Below are positions 23,207 through 34,343 of a DNA stretch of 64,000 nucleotides, in pieces (position 1 is the first letter of the stretch; each line of letters opens with the position of its first letter). A program made the translations under genes and the position numbers. Source of the stretch: Rhodocollybia butyracea (Eukaryota > Basidiomycota > Agaricomycetes > Agaricales > Omphalotaceae). The notes under the pieces are model-generated. The model searched no databases and was not told the origin of the DNA. It worked only from the letters and a program-made list of their open reading frames with translations. Where the stretch lies: positions 1 through 64,000 of the forward strand of contig JADNRY010000320.1 of NCBI GenBank assembly GCA_015501585.1, written 5' to 3'.

Positions 23207-24953
23207 ATGGAGTATGACATGTCTCTGGCTCTTGACCGGTATATCGACTCCCTCTCTGACGACAAAGGCGACCACGACGTAGACCTAGAGAGCGACTGTG
23301 ATGACTGCGACTATTGCGTCGAAGGTGCACCTTCTTTTCCACCTTCCGCCGCTAGCCACGGCTCGCCTCCAGCGTCCTCTGCTGCAGGAGACCGCAGCTG
23401 CTACGAGTTCTCCTCTGTCGCCCACGCCCCTTCTTCTGTGCACAGCGATGAAACCTCGTTCTCTTCTGCCCCTGGGAGCCGCGCGCCTCCCTCTCCTGAG
23501 GGCGACCCCAGCGCTTTCCCGCTTCCATCTTTTGGGCTCGTTCATCCGCTTCTTCACACCGCAGAAAGCGATGCCCTAAAAGCACCAGCGCCTGACCCGC
23601 AGAAGCCTCCTCGAGGGGATGCTGCTCAGCTGCCTCTGGATCAAGGGAAGGCAGCTCAAAGGAAGAGAAAAACCCAAAGAAAGCATGAGCAGCGAAGCGT
23701 TAAACGAAAGGTTGATCAGCCAGCCCAACCTCTTCTGCAGAAGGCTCTGAAAGAGGTTGCATGCCGTCGTGCTGCAGAGGCGCAAACCCTCAGCGCCGGC
23801 GATTCTTTTTCCACTGAAGACCTTCCTGTCAACAAGGGTGCATGGTCGGGGCTCAGGCAAATCTTTGAGAAAATACTTCCAGACATTGCTGCGCTTACTG
23901 GTGAGGAATATAAGCTGGAGCTTGTTCCATGGAATGGAAAGTGAGTGGGTCCATGCCTTTGAATTTGTTTTATTTGCTTACGCAGCACAAACTGCTCTAG
24001 GGATTGTTATGTTGTCGTAGATAAAGCAGGCCGTATCATCGCAGTTCTTGCCGGCAAACCTAGGGATGATAACTGGGATGCAGTTATGACCGAACTTACA
24101 GCCCAAATCAAAGATGCTCGCGGCAGTATGATGTTCAGTAAGAAACAGGAAGCTCATAAAAGAGGGAAGTTTCCTTCGGTTGCTGTAGGTACATCGTTTG
24201 GCGGGGGTAGTAAGGTATAGGCGCTGATTCTCCATCCCATCCCCAGCTAATTTTTCAACCGCAGAGACCTGGTACAATGGCTTTCTATGGTGTAGCCAAT
24301 CGTGCCATCCTTGTCAGCCTTATTGCGTCTTCTGGCTTCCATCATCTTGTTGGGTTTGCAAACTGTAAGCTACTCCCTCCTTTTATTGATATTTAATTTC
24401 TAATTGTTTTCTTCTATAGCCATCTTCCAATGCTTTGCGGCGAATATGTTTGGATTGTACAACAAAAACCTCAACAACCTTTTTGCTTCCAATCCTAGAC
24501 TTACTCGATGGTTCAACGGTGTTTTCGCAGGCGTTTCCTTTAACCTCGGCCCATGTACAGTCACCTGGCCTCATACTGACTGCCACAACCTTGCTTTCGG
24601 ATGGTGTGCTATCACTGCTCTAGGTAACTTTGATCCAGATCACGGCGGCCATATGATTCTCTGGGACCTTGGTCTTGTCATACACTTTCCTCCTGGATCT
24701 ACAATTCTCATTCCCTCCACACTCAAATGTGCCCATTCAACCTGGAGAAGAACGTTACTCAATTATTCAGTATTCGTCTTCAGGTCTTTTTCGTTGGGTT
24801 TACAACGGCTTCCAGTCCGATAAAGACTTCATGGCAGCTGTGATGTCTGAGATGAAGATGAAGAGAGAGGAGGATCGAAAAGCCAGGTGGGGAAATGGGC
24901 TTCAGATGTTCTCTATATGGGAAGACCTTTGTAATCAGTACACTAAAAAGTAA
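23207..24953 (+). CDS. TET/JBP-like 2OG-Fe(II) oxygenase, C-terminal frameshift
   Basis: The family is strongly expanded in Agaricomycetes and linked with transposons there; related TET enzymes oxidise 5-methylcytosine. Exons 23207-23940, 23986-24214, 24265-24364 and 24420-24953 join in phase. The first exon encodes an acidic, Ser/Pro-rich N-terminus and a basic stretch (KAAQRKRKTQRKHEQR), nuclear in character. Then come GRIIAVLAGKPRDDNWD, GTSFGGGSKRPG and the core: FNLGPCTVTWPHTD, with the Fe-binding H-x-D at 24572-24580, FGWCAITALGNFDPDHGG and PPGSTILIPS. The second iron His is expected in HSNVPIQPGEERYS, which is present but one base out of frame (near 24715-24722). GLFRWVYNGFQ and the rest follow in that frame to TAA at 24951. 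So the gene is either a recent pseudogene or carries an indel error. The oxygenase fold call is firm; the substrate is inference. Confidence 0.72.
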
Positions 24954-25180
24954 TCGTGTTGGTATCAATTTTTTTGTTGGCTTCGGAGCAGTAATACAAT
25001 GTTAAAGAGAAAGCTATTTCTCACCCTTGAGCGCTCATTTGTTTCAACCCATGACAGCACTTAGCTCACAGAGCTTGTTTAAAGCTTGACAATAAAGACA
25101 TAAACGAACAGCTTCAATCTTTCTCGGGCCCCTCTGTCGTTTCAGAGGCGCGAAAAGTAATTCAACTGGTATCGAATGTG
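24954..25180. other. Short gap with possible upstream F-box gene sequence
   Basis: The frame of the next gene is open upstream of its first ATG (NKDINEQLQSFSGPSVVSEA), so part of this gap may be an upstream exon. A stop lies further up in that frame. Confidence 0.4.
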
Positions 25181-27060
25181 ATGGATGAAGACATCAAAAT
25201 TGTCGAGGCTCAGATGGAGAAACTTGATGCTCAAATCGAGGTTCTGTTTTCTGACCGACGTAACCTTGGCCATGAAATGGAGATACCGCGAAAGCAGAGA
25301 GAAAAAATCAAATTTTTGCCATCTCCCTTTTGGATGGTGCCAGACAAAATATTAGCGATAATTATGGAGTATGCATGCACAGAAAATTATCTGAAGAGCC
25401 ACTGCTACACCTCTCTCCCTGCCATCGCGATAGGTTCCGTTTGTCATCGTTGGTACAAAATCGTAAAAGGATTACCGAAACTCTGGTCCAACTTAACAGT
25501 AGAGACAACCATTTCTAGGCCGGAAAACTGGGGAGCGCCTGAACGTTCAGCGGCTAGCTTTTCAGATAGGATCATCGGGTTTCTGGAGAAATCTCATCAG
25601 GTTCCGTTAAACATAACGTTGCTTGCAAAGGGTACACAGCCCCTTCACTGGCATGGCCCTCTTACCTTTCCTGGCCTAACTATGCTCACAAACGAAAGTC
25701 ATTGTTGGAAGATGTTCAGATACACTGGAGATAATTCAATCTCTGGTTATAATATACTCTCTGGCCTTGAATTTCCCCTTCTTGTTGAGCTGGATATCGG
25801 TGGTGGAAAAGGTGCCAGTGCCGCCAATCTTTGTCGGTTCGAAACTTCCCCAAAACTTCGTACAGTTCGGGGTTTTGTTGAACCAACGTCTCTACTGCCA
25901 ATCCCCACCATCATCTGCCAAAAGATTACAAAATTTTGTGTTGATGGACACTTAGAGTCCCTGGAAACATTGAAGAAAGTTCTGGATTGCTGCGTTTCTC
26001 TGACTTTTCTCGAGATCAGTTTCATAGAAGACTCTATCAGACTTGAGAAAGCCAGCAAATACCCCAACATCACTTCACTTGCTACAAGAGATATAGTCTC
26101 ACTAGAGGCTTTATTTCTCTCCTTCAATTTTCCTTCTCTGGCCAAGCTTGTGGTTGATGGTGGCAAGGAGTGGTCAACCGAGGCATTTGAATCCTTCGTG
26201 TCGAGATCAGAATGCATGATCACTGCATTTGTTATCAAAAGGATATCTCTAACTGATGATAACCTTCTACGAACCCTCCATCTCATGCCATCTCTAACTT
26301 CCCTCGAAATTGAGGACGCCGCCACAATTTACCGCAATCATCAGAGACAAAGTCCAGTCACTTTAAAGCTGATGTCAGCGCTCACTGTTTGGGATGATAT
26401 CTCCCTTGTTCCGAAACTACACAGTCTCTACCTGTCTTCTGATAGCTGTTGCAGCCACTCTGAACTCGTTTCAATGGTTCAATCACGCTGGTTTCCACTG
26501 GGTTCAGAGCGGTCTGCAGCAATGTCAAGGGGACAAGGCTGCATATGCATCAGGAAAAGCCATTTTTGCCTAGGTGACCCCAGAGTGGCCTAAAGCAAAC
26601 TAGGTGACCTATGAATCCTATGGCATCCTAGGAATTTGGGCTCGTCCCTTGCCAGTCAAGGCTCTTGAGGATTCCCTAGGGTATCCTAGGCAAACCCAGG
26701 GCAAGCCTAGGTTTGCCCAGGTTTTCCCAGGTGTTCCCCAGGTGTTCCCCAGGAGCACCTGGGAAAACCTGGGAAAACCTAGGCTTGCCTAGGGAATCCT
26801 CAAGAGCCTTGACTGGCAAGGGACGAGCCCAAATTCCTAGGATGCCATAGGATTCATAGGTCACCTAGTTTGCTTTAGGCCACTCTGGGGTCACCTAGGC
26901 AAAAATGGCTTTTCCTGATGCGGTCTGTTATTCTCAAGTTTCCGCTCGGCACAGTCGATCGTGAAGTTTATGAGCCGTTAGAGAATTTGGATAGACGTGA
27001 AGGTTTGCGAGTAGTGCTATTAGAATTCGTGCGGGATGATGACTGGGTCTGTTATAGTTC
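25181..27060 (+). pseudogene. F-box/LRR protein gene, 3' end split by a foldback element
   Basis: Mushroom F-box proteins recruit targets to SCF ubiquitin ligases. ATG at 25181. A short coiled coil (EAQMEKLDAQIEVLF) is followed by the F-box-like PFWMVPDKILAIIMEYA and VCHRWYKIVKGLPKLWSNL. Irregular leucine-rich repeats follow (LTFLEISFIED, FPSLAKLVVDGG, MPSLTSLEIEDA, LVPKLHSLYLSSD), up to MVQSRWFPLG near 26490. At 26549 the 371-bp foldback element begins; the frame ends inside it at about 26593. Beyond the element the typical C-terminus resumes (RSVILKFPLGT ... YEPLENL ... LRVVLLEF, 26921-27045) but in a different phase. The body before the insertion has no stops, so the disruption looks recent. 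Other features of 26920-27060 are only this tail. Confidence 0.75.
26549..26919. mobile_element. Foldback element (MITE), copy 1
   Basis: A 371-bp palindromic unit beginning ATCAGGAAAAGCC and ending GGCTTTTCCTGAT. The two halves are near-perfect inverted repeats of about 175 bp around a centre of CCCAGGTGTTCC-type repeats. It has no coding capacity. The flanks give at most a 2-bp GC duplication. Nearly the same sequence occurs at 52078-52428, so it is a family. Confidence 0.88.
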
Positions 27061-27959
27061 TATTTTTCTTTGTACATTTTGCTGACGGTATTGGTAGTGG
27101 TAGCGGTAGTATAACCAACGTGGTCCCATTTAGGAACTGCCAGGGCCCCATATCAACTTGCCTGGGATGCGTAGCCAATGCGTAGCTATGACTTGAGCTG
27201 TGATCAGCACTCGCAGTGCCATATTTATAGTAGACCCAAATTCGAAGGTATCAGGAGTTTTAAAAACATATGTTGCAGTGCATTTGCGGCGTGACAAGCA
27301 TAAGAACAATGATTCAACATGAAAAAGAAAATAATTCATAGTTGTGGCTTTCATCGATAGGGCTCGATAATAGATCACGTGCTTACGACTAACAAGCGCA
27401 GGGTTTTGTATCTTGCTTCAAACCGTTCACCGATGAAAATAAAAATAGAGTCTACTGCAAGACTTGGTACGTATTTCTTGCTTTTGTGCTCCATTATCGC
27501 TGAAAAGCTCCATCCTTCTTTAGTGCGCTCTGTCAATGTGGATGTTACACCGCCTTCCAGTGCTTCTCCCTCATAGATGTTGCAAAAAGTGTTTGTTAGT
27601 AGGTGTGTACAATTTCTTTTCTTATTACCATCGCCCTAGCTGACGCAATTACCAGTACTTTTCTCCCCTTTAAACGCTTTATCGGAATAGACTAGAGGCT
27701 CCAACAATCTTAAATCTCATATGAGTCTTCGGCTCACAGGTGGACATGATGGTCGTAACCTACAAGAAGTGGGAGATTCAGTGTCTCCTAAACGGAATCA
27801 ACTTTATGCTAGTTATCAAACACGGGAAGCGTGTGCATATCTTACTTTTCGACAGCTCTATTGAGAGGTTGAGTGTAAAATTCTTCGACGTGTACTCGAA
27901 GCCATACTTTCGTGAATGCACGTTGCTGTATTCGCTTCAACAATCATTTTTAACTAATT
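27061..27959. other. Gap with possible remains of an N-terminal gene half
   Basis: 27478-27700 resembles 21604-21880. 27740-27960 has long open stretches in several frames with conflicting phases. This could be the eroded 5' half of the SPT16 relic that follows, but I could not match it to that protein. Confidence 0.35.
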
Positions 27960-29640
27960 TTGCAAAAGCCTATCGTCCCATTCACAATGGCAACACTTTC
28001 CTTGTGCGAGAAGGAATCCGTGCTGTGGAGTTCGAAGCCGTTGAGCCGAATTGTTGCACAAGCTACTGCCATCCGCACAGGTTTGAATCTTGTATCCATC
28101 CGCCTGAAAAATCCGACTAAAACATTTTACTTGCAGAGGACGATCCAGCGAAGGTGATTTTACCTACCTTCGAATCTATTTCCAGACGCTGGGTCAAGTT
28201 GTTGGTAAGTAATAAGTACCTTTAAATGTAGCCGTTGAAGATCCCGATGCTCCCTTTGTTTGGTCAATCTCATACCGTTCAACGGATGGACATCGTTTTG
28301 ACTCGATCAATAAACAAATCAACGCGCTGAAAAGGGACATAAACGAACGGGAGGCGCAGAAGAAGGAAGTGATCGATGTTATCGAGCAAGAATTGCTTGT
28401 TGTCTGCTCCAGATGGTAAAAGGCTTCCGGGCGAAGTAGAAATCCATCGGAACAGCGTTCGATACCAATCTCCAATGGGTCAGAAAGTCAGTGAGTACTT
28501 GCCTTGAAATATTGCTTGACGTTATTAACTTAATACGGTGTAGACGTGCTACTCAACAATATCAAACACCTTTTCTTTCAGCCTCGTCATTGTTCATGTG
28601 CACCTTAGATCCCCAATTCTTGTCGACAAGAAGAAAACATTTGTCAGCTACATTTTTTCTGTTATGTTATGTATAGCTTACCTTTGTTCCAGGATGTCCA
28701 ACTCTTCCGTGAGGCTACAGATGTTCAATTTGACGAAACAGGAAGCATAAATACCGATGACGAGGATGAAATTGAGATGTAGCACCAAGAACAGAAGCAA
28801 AGGTAAATCTTACACAAGGAAATTAAGGCGACCGCAGAAGCCGCATGCCCTCACTTGCACACTGCTTCATCTCATTTGAGATTCCGCAGAATGGAGAAAC
28901 ACTGGAGCTTGACATTCTTTTCTGAGAACTGGCTTTCGAAGGTGTCCCCTTCTGTACTTCCGTACTTCCGTTCAACTAGCCTACGACAGACTGCTTAATT
29001 CATCTCACGGATCCTCTATTTTTGTTTGTCACTCTGTCCGACATAGAGATTGCTTCACTTGAGCGTGTGCAGTACAGTCTCAAGCAATTTGATCTGTGTT
29101 TGATTTTCAAGAATTTTACCAAGCTACCGTTGCATATCTACTTAATCTCAAAGCTCGTCAACGGACAATGTCAAAAATTGGCTAGAGTGAGTTGATTTTC
29201 TTTCTACATCGAGTCGGTGCTAATCGCATCTTTCGAAAAAAAGTTCTGTGGACACTGCGATGGCTGAAGGTCCTGTCAACTTGAACTGGGATCCTATCAT
29301 GAAGCATATCAACAAATCACCGTATGAGTTTTTCCAAGGGAGTTGGACCTTCCTGTGCAGCACTACCCAAGGAGTGGAGGTATGTACCTCTTCTGTCTTA
29401 AGAACAAGAATATCCCTGATGCCACCCTCATCTCATAGAGCGAAGCATCCAATGCTTCAGATTCAGATTCAGAGTTTGTGGCCGAACCAGACGAATTAGC
29501 GGAGTCCACTAGCAGCGCCGGGGCGAGCGACTTCTCTGACGCCTCTCCTCGATCCGTCGTCCATTTCCTCATACATCACACAAGAAAAGCAGCTGGCTGC
29601 TACTCTCGAGCGTACTCGACTTGTTCAGATTAGTTCAAAA
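27960..29640 (+). pseudogene. SPT16: SPT16 (FACT histone chaperone subunit), broken C-terminal half
   Basis: Spt16 reorganises nucleosomes during transcription and replication. Recognisable pieces in order: VPFTMATL (27975); GDFTYLRIYFQTLGQ (28156); EDPDAPFVWSISYRSTDGH with RFDSINKQINALKRDINERE (28236-28350); DGKRLPGEVEIHRNSVRYQS in another frame (28413); NIKHLFFQP (28557); VIVHVHLRSPILVDKK (28590); QLFREATDVQFDETGS and DEDEIEM then stop (28700-28782); [20 protein letters not shown] (29022); DNVKNWLD (29168); EGPVNLNWDPIMKHIN (29268); and an acidic tail with AEPDELAESTSSAGASDFSD. At least five frame changes and several stops separate them. Introns are kept (for example after GQVVG at about 28205). 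This order and spacing match Spt16 closely. Confidence 0.8.
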
Positions 29641-30823
29641 TATATCATTTCTTTGGAAACCCAACGTTTACTCCTGAACAGTGGTGATGCAACCGATCTT
29701 CCTACAGAGTGGTGAACATTTGCAGCCACTGCGCCGCTGTTACTGTCCCTACCCGGTGCGAGGCAGCAATATTCTATACCAATGCGGCATATTGTATTAC
29801 CCCAGTGCACCCAGCTCAGCGGAACGCTCTCTCCTTGGCATGGGAGGGGAAGGGAAGTCAGGGCAGAGTACGCAGTGTACTTTGTGCTTGCATCCCCAAT
29901 TTACAAGTAGCAGGGCCTCTGGGCCCTGCTAAACCCTGCTAACGTGTGTCAACAACTTCTTCGCTATTTCCTTGGACCTTGAAGGAGATGAGACGATTCT
30001 CCACGTCCCCGCTGTATTGAGAGCGTCCCTCGCCCTTACCCATCGCGAAGACAAGTCTTCTTTGAAATCTTTGACTTTTTTTTTGTGTCATATCCTGCGC
30101 AGCTGGTTCTTTCGCTGCCCGCCTCTCCTTAATTCCGCGCTGCCTTTTGTTCTCTCGCCAAGACCAGTTTCACTCTCGCCCTTTTGTTTCTTGTGCATCT
30201 TGCTGACCCTAATCGTCGTGCGAAGTGCCTTGTCGTCATTCTTCCTTTTCGACACTTCTCATTCGCCGTCTGGTTATCGGTTTCGCGCGCCACAATGCGC
30301 TACATCGCCATCGTTCTGCTTCGACACTTCATATTCACCATCTGATTATATTGCATCGCCATTCCTCTGTTTTGACTACTTTCGTTTGCTGTGCTTGTTT
30401 GTTTCCGATTTGCTGTCGCATTGGCTCACTCTCGCCTGCCGTTAGCATTGCGCTACGACTCCGACTCTGACATAGTCCTTCCATTGTCTTTCATTGTTCA
30501 CACTAGCGCGTCTAGTTGCTGTACGCCTACTCGCTCTCCTAATTCTTCAGTATATCTTACTTGTCATTCCAAACTCAAAGGATGCTTAGATGGTGCTTAA
30601 GTAAATTACTTGTATTCCAGTAGTTTTGGTTAAGGATGGTTGCCATGATTTGCGTTCAACTCTTAGAACAGTGTCTCCTGCTCCTACTCTCCGGACATCT
30701 AATAAACTTTCTTCATGTACAGAAGACAGTCTGAAAGACTGATGAAGGCGCAGATCCATCATTTCTTTTAAGTTTTTCCAAGCGCCGTCACGTGGTTATT
30801 TTCGCGTCTTTCTTCCTTCTTTC
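29641..30823. other. Pyrimidine-rich gap
   Basis: Contains a short internal duplication (CTTCGACACTTCATATTCACC versus CGACACTTCTCATTCGCC, about 30248 and 30318) and long C/T-rich runs before the ATG at 30824. No gene is supported. Confidence 0.4.
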
Positions 30824-31001
30824 ATGTCTGGCGGAAACAAATGTCGTAACTCCGCTTCAGTTCATTCTCAGAAAAAGCCAAAAACCTCCGGCTCCCAACC
30901 CTCTAAAAAAGCAAATGGCCCCGAAAAGCCAAGACAGGTGGGCCACGTCCAAGCCTATGCGAGGACGTTCGATGCATCTGCAGAGGGCGCAATACCAAAA
31001 G
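30824..31001 (+). CDS. Exon 1 of the gene at 34344-37077, separated from it by a Harbinger insertion
   Basis: ATG at 30824. It codes for a basic, Ser/Lys-rich start (CRNSASVHSQKKPKTSGS) and ends AIPK, then a split codon at a donor. The original donor would have been G|GTAAGTTG. The transposon entered at TAA of that donor, and its first base G restores GTAAGG. Phase 1 at this exon end fits the exon starting at 34344. If the 3.3-kb intron is still spliced, the protein would be unaffected by the insertion. Confidence 0.6.
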
Positions 31002-31005
31002 GTAA

Positions 31006-31094
31006 GGGCCTGTTCGGCAACACGAATCTGGATTTTGTCAGATTTTGCCGGGACTTTTATTTGCCCATTTGTCATCTACATGTGATCTATTTCT
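31006..31094 (+). repeat. Left terminal inverted repeat of the Harbinger element
   Basis: Pairs with 34126-34214 in inverse orientation, 86 of 89 positions identical by eye. Confidence 0.93.
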
Positions 31095-31174
31095 GTACAA
31101 TTATTCCTTGACTGTCGTTGACTCGATCTATTTTCCCTTCTCTGCCTATTGCGCCTGATTGTGTAACTGAAAGA

Positions 31175-32732
31175 ATGCCTTCTGACAATATTCCGCCTGA
31201 AAATGACACTGGAAACACGTCTGACCATCCCGAAACTGCTCCTTCCATGACATCCAAAGGTCGACCAAACACCCGGCCCCGCAAACCCAGAAAGAAGACG
31301 GGCAGTGCATCTGGCACACAGACGATGAATCCTGAAGTGGATACAGGTCCAACAAAGGCGGTCTGGACTGTCGCCGATGTTTTCAAGTTACTTCAGTACT
31401 TGATTGACCAGAAACCACGAGCAGGCGACGGTGGAAGCTATCCAATGGCAATCTACAATGAGGCAGCAGTGGAATGTAATAAGATTCGCTCTCAAGGTGC
31501 CAATAAGACGGGTGCAATGTGTAAAAACAAATGGTCTACGGTATGTGCCAAAGGTTTTATACATCTTGGCCTGTTCTGACTTTTTTCTTACAGGGACTTC
31601 GCCCTATCTGGAAGATCTGTCGTGAAATCGACACCCGCTCTGGTCTAGGTGGTTTTGACACCGAAAAAGGTGCTCATATTACTGCAGAATCTGAGCATGT
31701 CTGGGCCGATTTTGTGAAGTCAAATCCTTCGGTTGCTCCTTACAAACACAAAGGATGGGTCTATTGGGATAAGATGGCTGAGCTCCTAGGATCCCCGCCT
31801 CCTCGTGGTCATCGCGTCTTTCGTGCAAGTCAAATGATAGATACTCGTGCTATAAGCCCCACTTGGGATATTGAGAATGAGAATAACGATCTCCCGGGTG
31901 ACTCTCAAGTGCGTGGTCATACTACATCCTTTGTCGCTCATATCTGACTTTTTTTCACTCTAGAACATACCTGACGATGCTAGCGGATCTGGCACCCGAC
32001 ATACACCCGACATATTTGGTGCTGAACTTGCTCAGACATCAAACAGTGCTCCGCTGGTCAGCGGTTCGGGTTTGCAGCCTGCACCTGGATTCACCTCTCA
32101 AGTCGATCGAATATCTGGCCGGTTGGGCATTCGGCGCGCACCCAGTATGTTCAACTCTCATACGTCTCGGGCCTCTAGCATTTCCGGCTCTCAATCTCTT
32201 GCCGCTGGAGATGACGATGATTCTCAAGATAGCTATGAGGTTCGTCTTTGAGTGTACCTGTGTCTATTAAGTATCAACTGATTTCTACCAGACTCCAACT
32301 CCAACTCCTGGACCATCCCGAAAGTGTGAGGCTGCTGATTCTCTCCCTTCCACTGCAAAGAAAACACGTTTGAGCTCTGGGTCTCAAGCTATTGGCTTGA
32401 TCGGGGCTGCAATGGACCGCTTCACCGACGCAATGATTGATTTTATTGCCCCCCCGCCTCCAGTAGTACAGCCTGGAATTCCAATGATGTCGGCGAGTAC
32501 CAGCAATGTCATCGGAACACCCAGAAGCCTACGACGGCAAGTTGCGCTGGCCAGGGTTCAGGATAAAGCCCTTACCGTTGATGATCGGGTGGATTTGTTT
32601 GAGATGTTCGAGAAGGACAGTGTACTTGTTGAATCGTACCTCGCGTTTACGATACCTGAACTGAGGGAGAACTGGATTAAGCGCAAGTTGAATGCATTAC
32701 GAGCATCGAATGCATTACAAGGATATGTGTAG
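31175..32732 (+). CDS. Harbinger-encoded Myb/SANT-like DNA-binding protein
   Basis: In PIF/Harbinger elements a Myb-like partner binds the ends and helps the transposase enter the nucleus and cut. Exons 31175-31540, 31594-31908, 31964-32239 and 32292-32732 have GT-AG introns, stay in phase and give 465 residues without a stop. An N-terminal basic region (RPNTRPRKPRKKTG) precedes the Myb/SANT-like domain, VWTVADVFKLLQYLIDQK to KNKWSTGLRPIWKICREI, with WADFVKSNPSV and GWVYWDKMAELLG after it. The middle is Ser/Thr-rich, and the C-terminus is helical (DRVDLFEMFEKDSVLVESYL ... ELRENWIKRKL). The first ATG inside the element was taken as the start. It appears intact, unlike the transposase it works with. 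The stop is only a few bases from the transposase stop on the other strand. Confidence 0.88.
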
Positions 32733-32738
32733 TAGTTA

Positions 32739-34082
32739 CTATTCAAGGCCGTCGATTGCTCGTTCTGCCAGAAGCTGTATATAACTATCCCACATCGCTT
32801 GTGCAATATCATCACGTCTTCTTTCCGCCTCTGTCTTTTCTTCATTAGAAACAAGTCCTTCTGCCAAGTCACCATGTATATCTGTGTCTCCTGCTCCATC
32901 GTACCCAGGTGCAGGATCCCAAGCTGCATTGAAGTTGTGTATGTCGGTATCGTCATTTGTCATAATGAAATTATGGACAGCTGCAAGGCCTGGAGGAATG
33001 CGAACCTGTATACTCATGTCATAGTGTGGAGCATGAACAAGTATCTCCCAGCGTGCCTTGATCACACCGAAGATACGCTCCACGACATTACGAGCAGATG
33101 CATGGCGTAGGTTGAACAGTTCTTCACGGTTCACGGGCCTATAATGGATCAGAACCAGTAGCAGGAGAAGCTCAAGTACATACCGTACACCAGCTCTTCC
33201 CCACTCTGCAAGATGATATCGGATACCACGATATGGGACAATGAGAGCATTACAATGTGTGAAGCCTGCATCTGCAAGATAGTACTTTCCAGGAGGCACG
33301 GGAAAGTCTATACGCCGTGCGCGGTCATACATGAACGCATCGCCAGTAGATCCTTCATGGCCACTGACGAAGTATTGAAAAACAAGGTCCAATGAGCAAC
33401 AGGCAAGGCAGTTCTGGCTTAAAAAACCCTTGCGATTTCGTGCTGCTTGGCGTTCTTCAGCCGAAGGACAACAGTGAATGTGTGTTCCATCGATTGCGCC
33501 GATTACATCTTTGAAGAATGGCCAAAACTTTGGATTATCCTCCAGACGGGCACTCTGAAGATCCCCTGCTTTTGGAAGAACCACAAAGCGAGTATAGAAG
33601 GGAGCAGACGATACAGCTTCCAGTACTTCCCGAAAATATCTACAGTTATCTCAATGTTTGAAGCGCCTCAGAGTGGTATGGATAAATATTCACCTAGATA
33701 TGGTCTCATTGGAGCGTTGGAACCGTTCACCAACATGGCGTATAGATAGGCCAGTGGTGCATGAGTACAGGAATATTGCTACTTTCTCCTCCAGAGTGAC
33801 ATATCAAGAGTCTGAAAGACCACATACACGCAGCTCAAATACAAATGCTGTAAAGACATGCACTCGCATCCCAAGCTCAGTGTGGATCCTGTCCGGATGT
33901 CCCAGTAACAGCTCCTGCACCCAGTCCATCCCCGACATCTTAGAGTTATGATATTGCTGGGCCCAATATCCTGGTGTTGCATATAGGACTGCCGTGAATG
34001 CTACAAGGGCAAGATAGTAGTACGCTAACATAGCAATTCTGCGGGTACGTGCAGTAACAGGGTCTGGAGGTGGTGGATCCAT
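32739..34082 (-). pseudogene. PIF/Harbinger DDE transposase with one premature stop
   Basis: Exons 34082-33694, 33639-33184 and 33138-32739 join in phase (introns 54 and 45 nt) and would give 414 residues. The N-terminus MDPPPPDPVTARTRRIAML is followed by GHPDRIHTELGMRVHVF and GLSDS, then TGA at 33806-33804 and YVTLEEKVAIFLY in the same frame. The helix-turn-helix-like GLSIRHVGERFQRSNETIS comes next. The catalytic triad is visible: first Asp in IGAIDGTHIHC, second Asp in YYLADAGFTHC, Glu in NVVERIFGVIKARW. The family normally has Arg or Lys at the stop position, so CGA to TGA is the simplest reading. Everything else is intact, so this is one mutation from an open frame. The element probably now depends on transposase from another copy. 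Confidence 0.88.
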
Positions 34083-34125
34083 CGATAATACTATCCGATA
34101 ATCAAAGCTTTGGCTGTCTTTAAAT

Positions 34126-34214
34126 AGAAATCGATCACATGTAGGTGACAAATGGGCAAATAAAAGTCCCGGCAAAATCTGACAAAATCCGGATTCGTGT
34201 TGCCGAACAGGCCC
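34126..34214 (-). repeat. Right terminal inverted repeat of the Harbinger element
   Basis: Reverse complement of 31006-31094 apart from three substitutions; followed by the TAA duplication at 34215-34217. Confidence 0.93.
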
Positions 34215-34343
34215 TAAGTTGTTGGACCTCTTTGTAGAACCAGCCAGTTTATCTCGTTCTGCGAGCACTTAGAATTGAGAAAAGATGGATTGGGTTGGTT
34301 CATCTTATAAGGTTTCCATACCGCACATACTACAACTCCACAG

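Larger units (their letters stand above)
31006..34214. mobile_element. Complete PIF/Harbinger DNA transposon, 3209 bp
   Basis: 89-bp terminal inverted repeats (31006-31094 and 34126-34214) differ at only three positions and begin GGGCCTGTTCGGCAACAC, typical of Harbinger ends. The target-site duplication TAA is exact (31003-31005 and 34215-34217), as usual for this superfamily. Inside are the two expected genes, convergent: a Myb/SANT-like DNA-binding protein on plus and the DDE transposase on minus. The near-identical ends and single premature stop indicate recent insertion. Confidence 0.95.
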
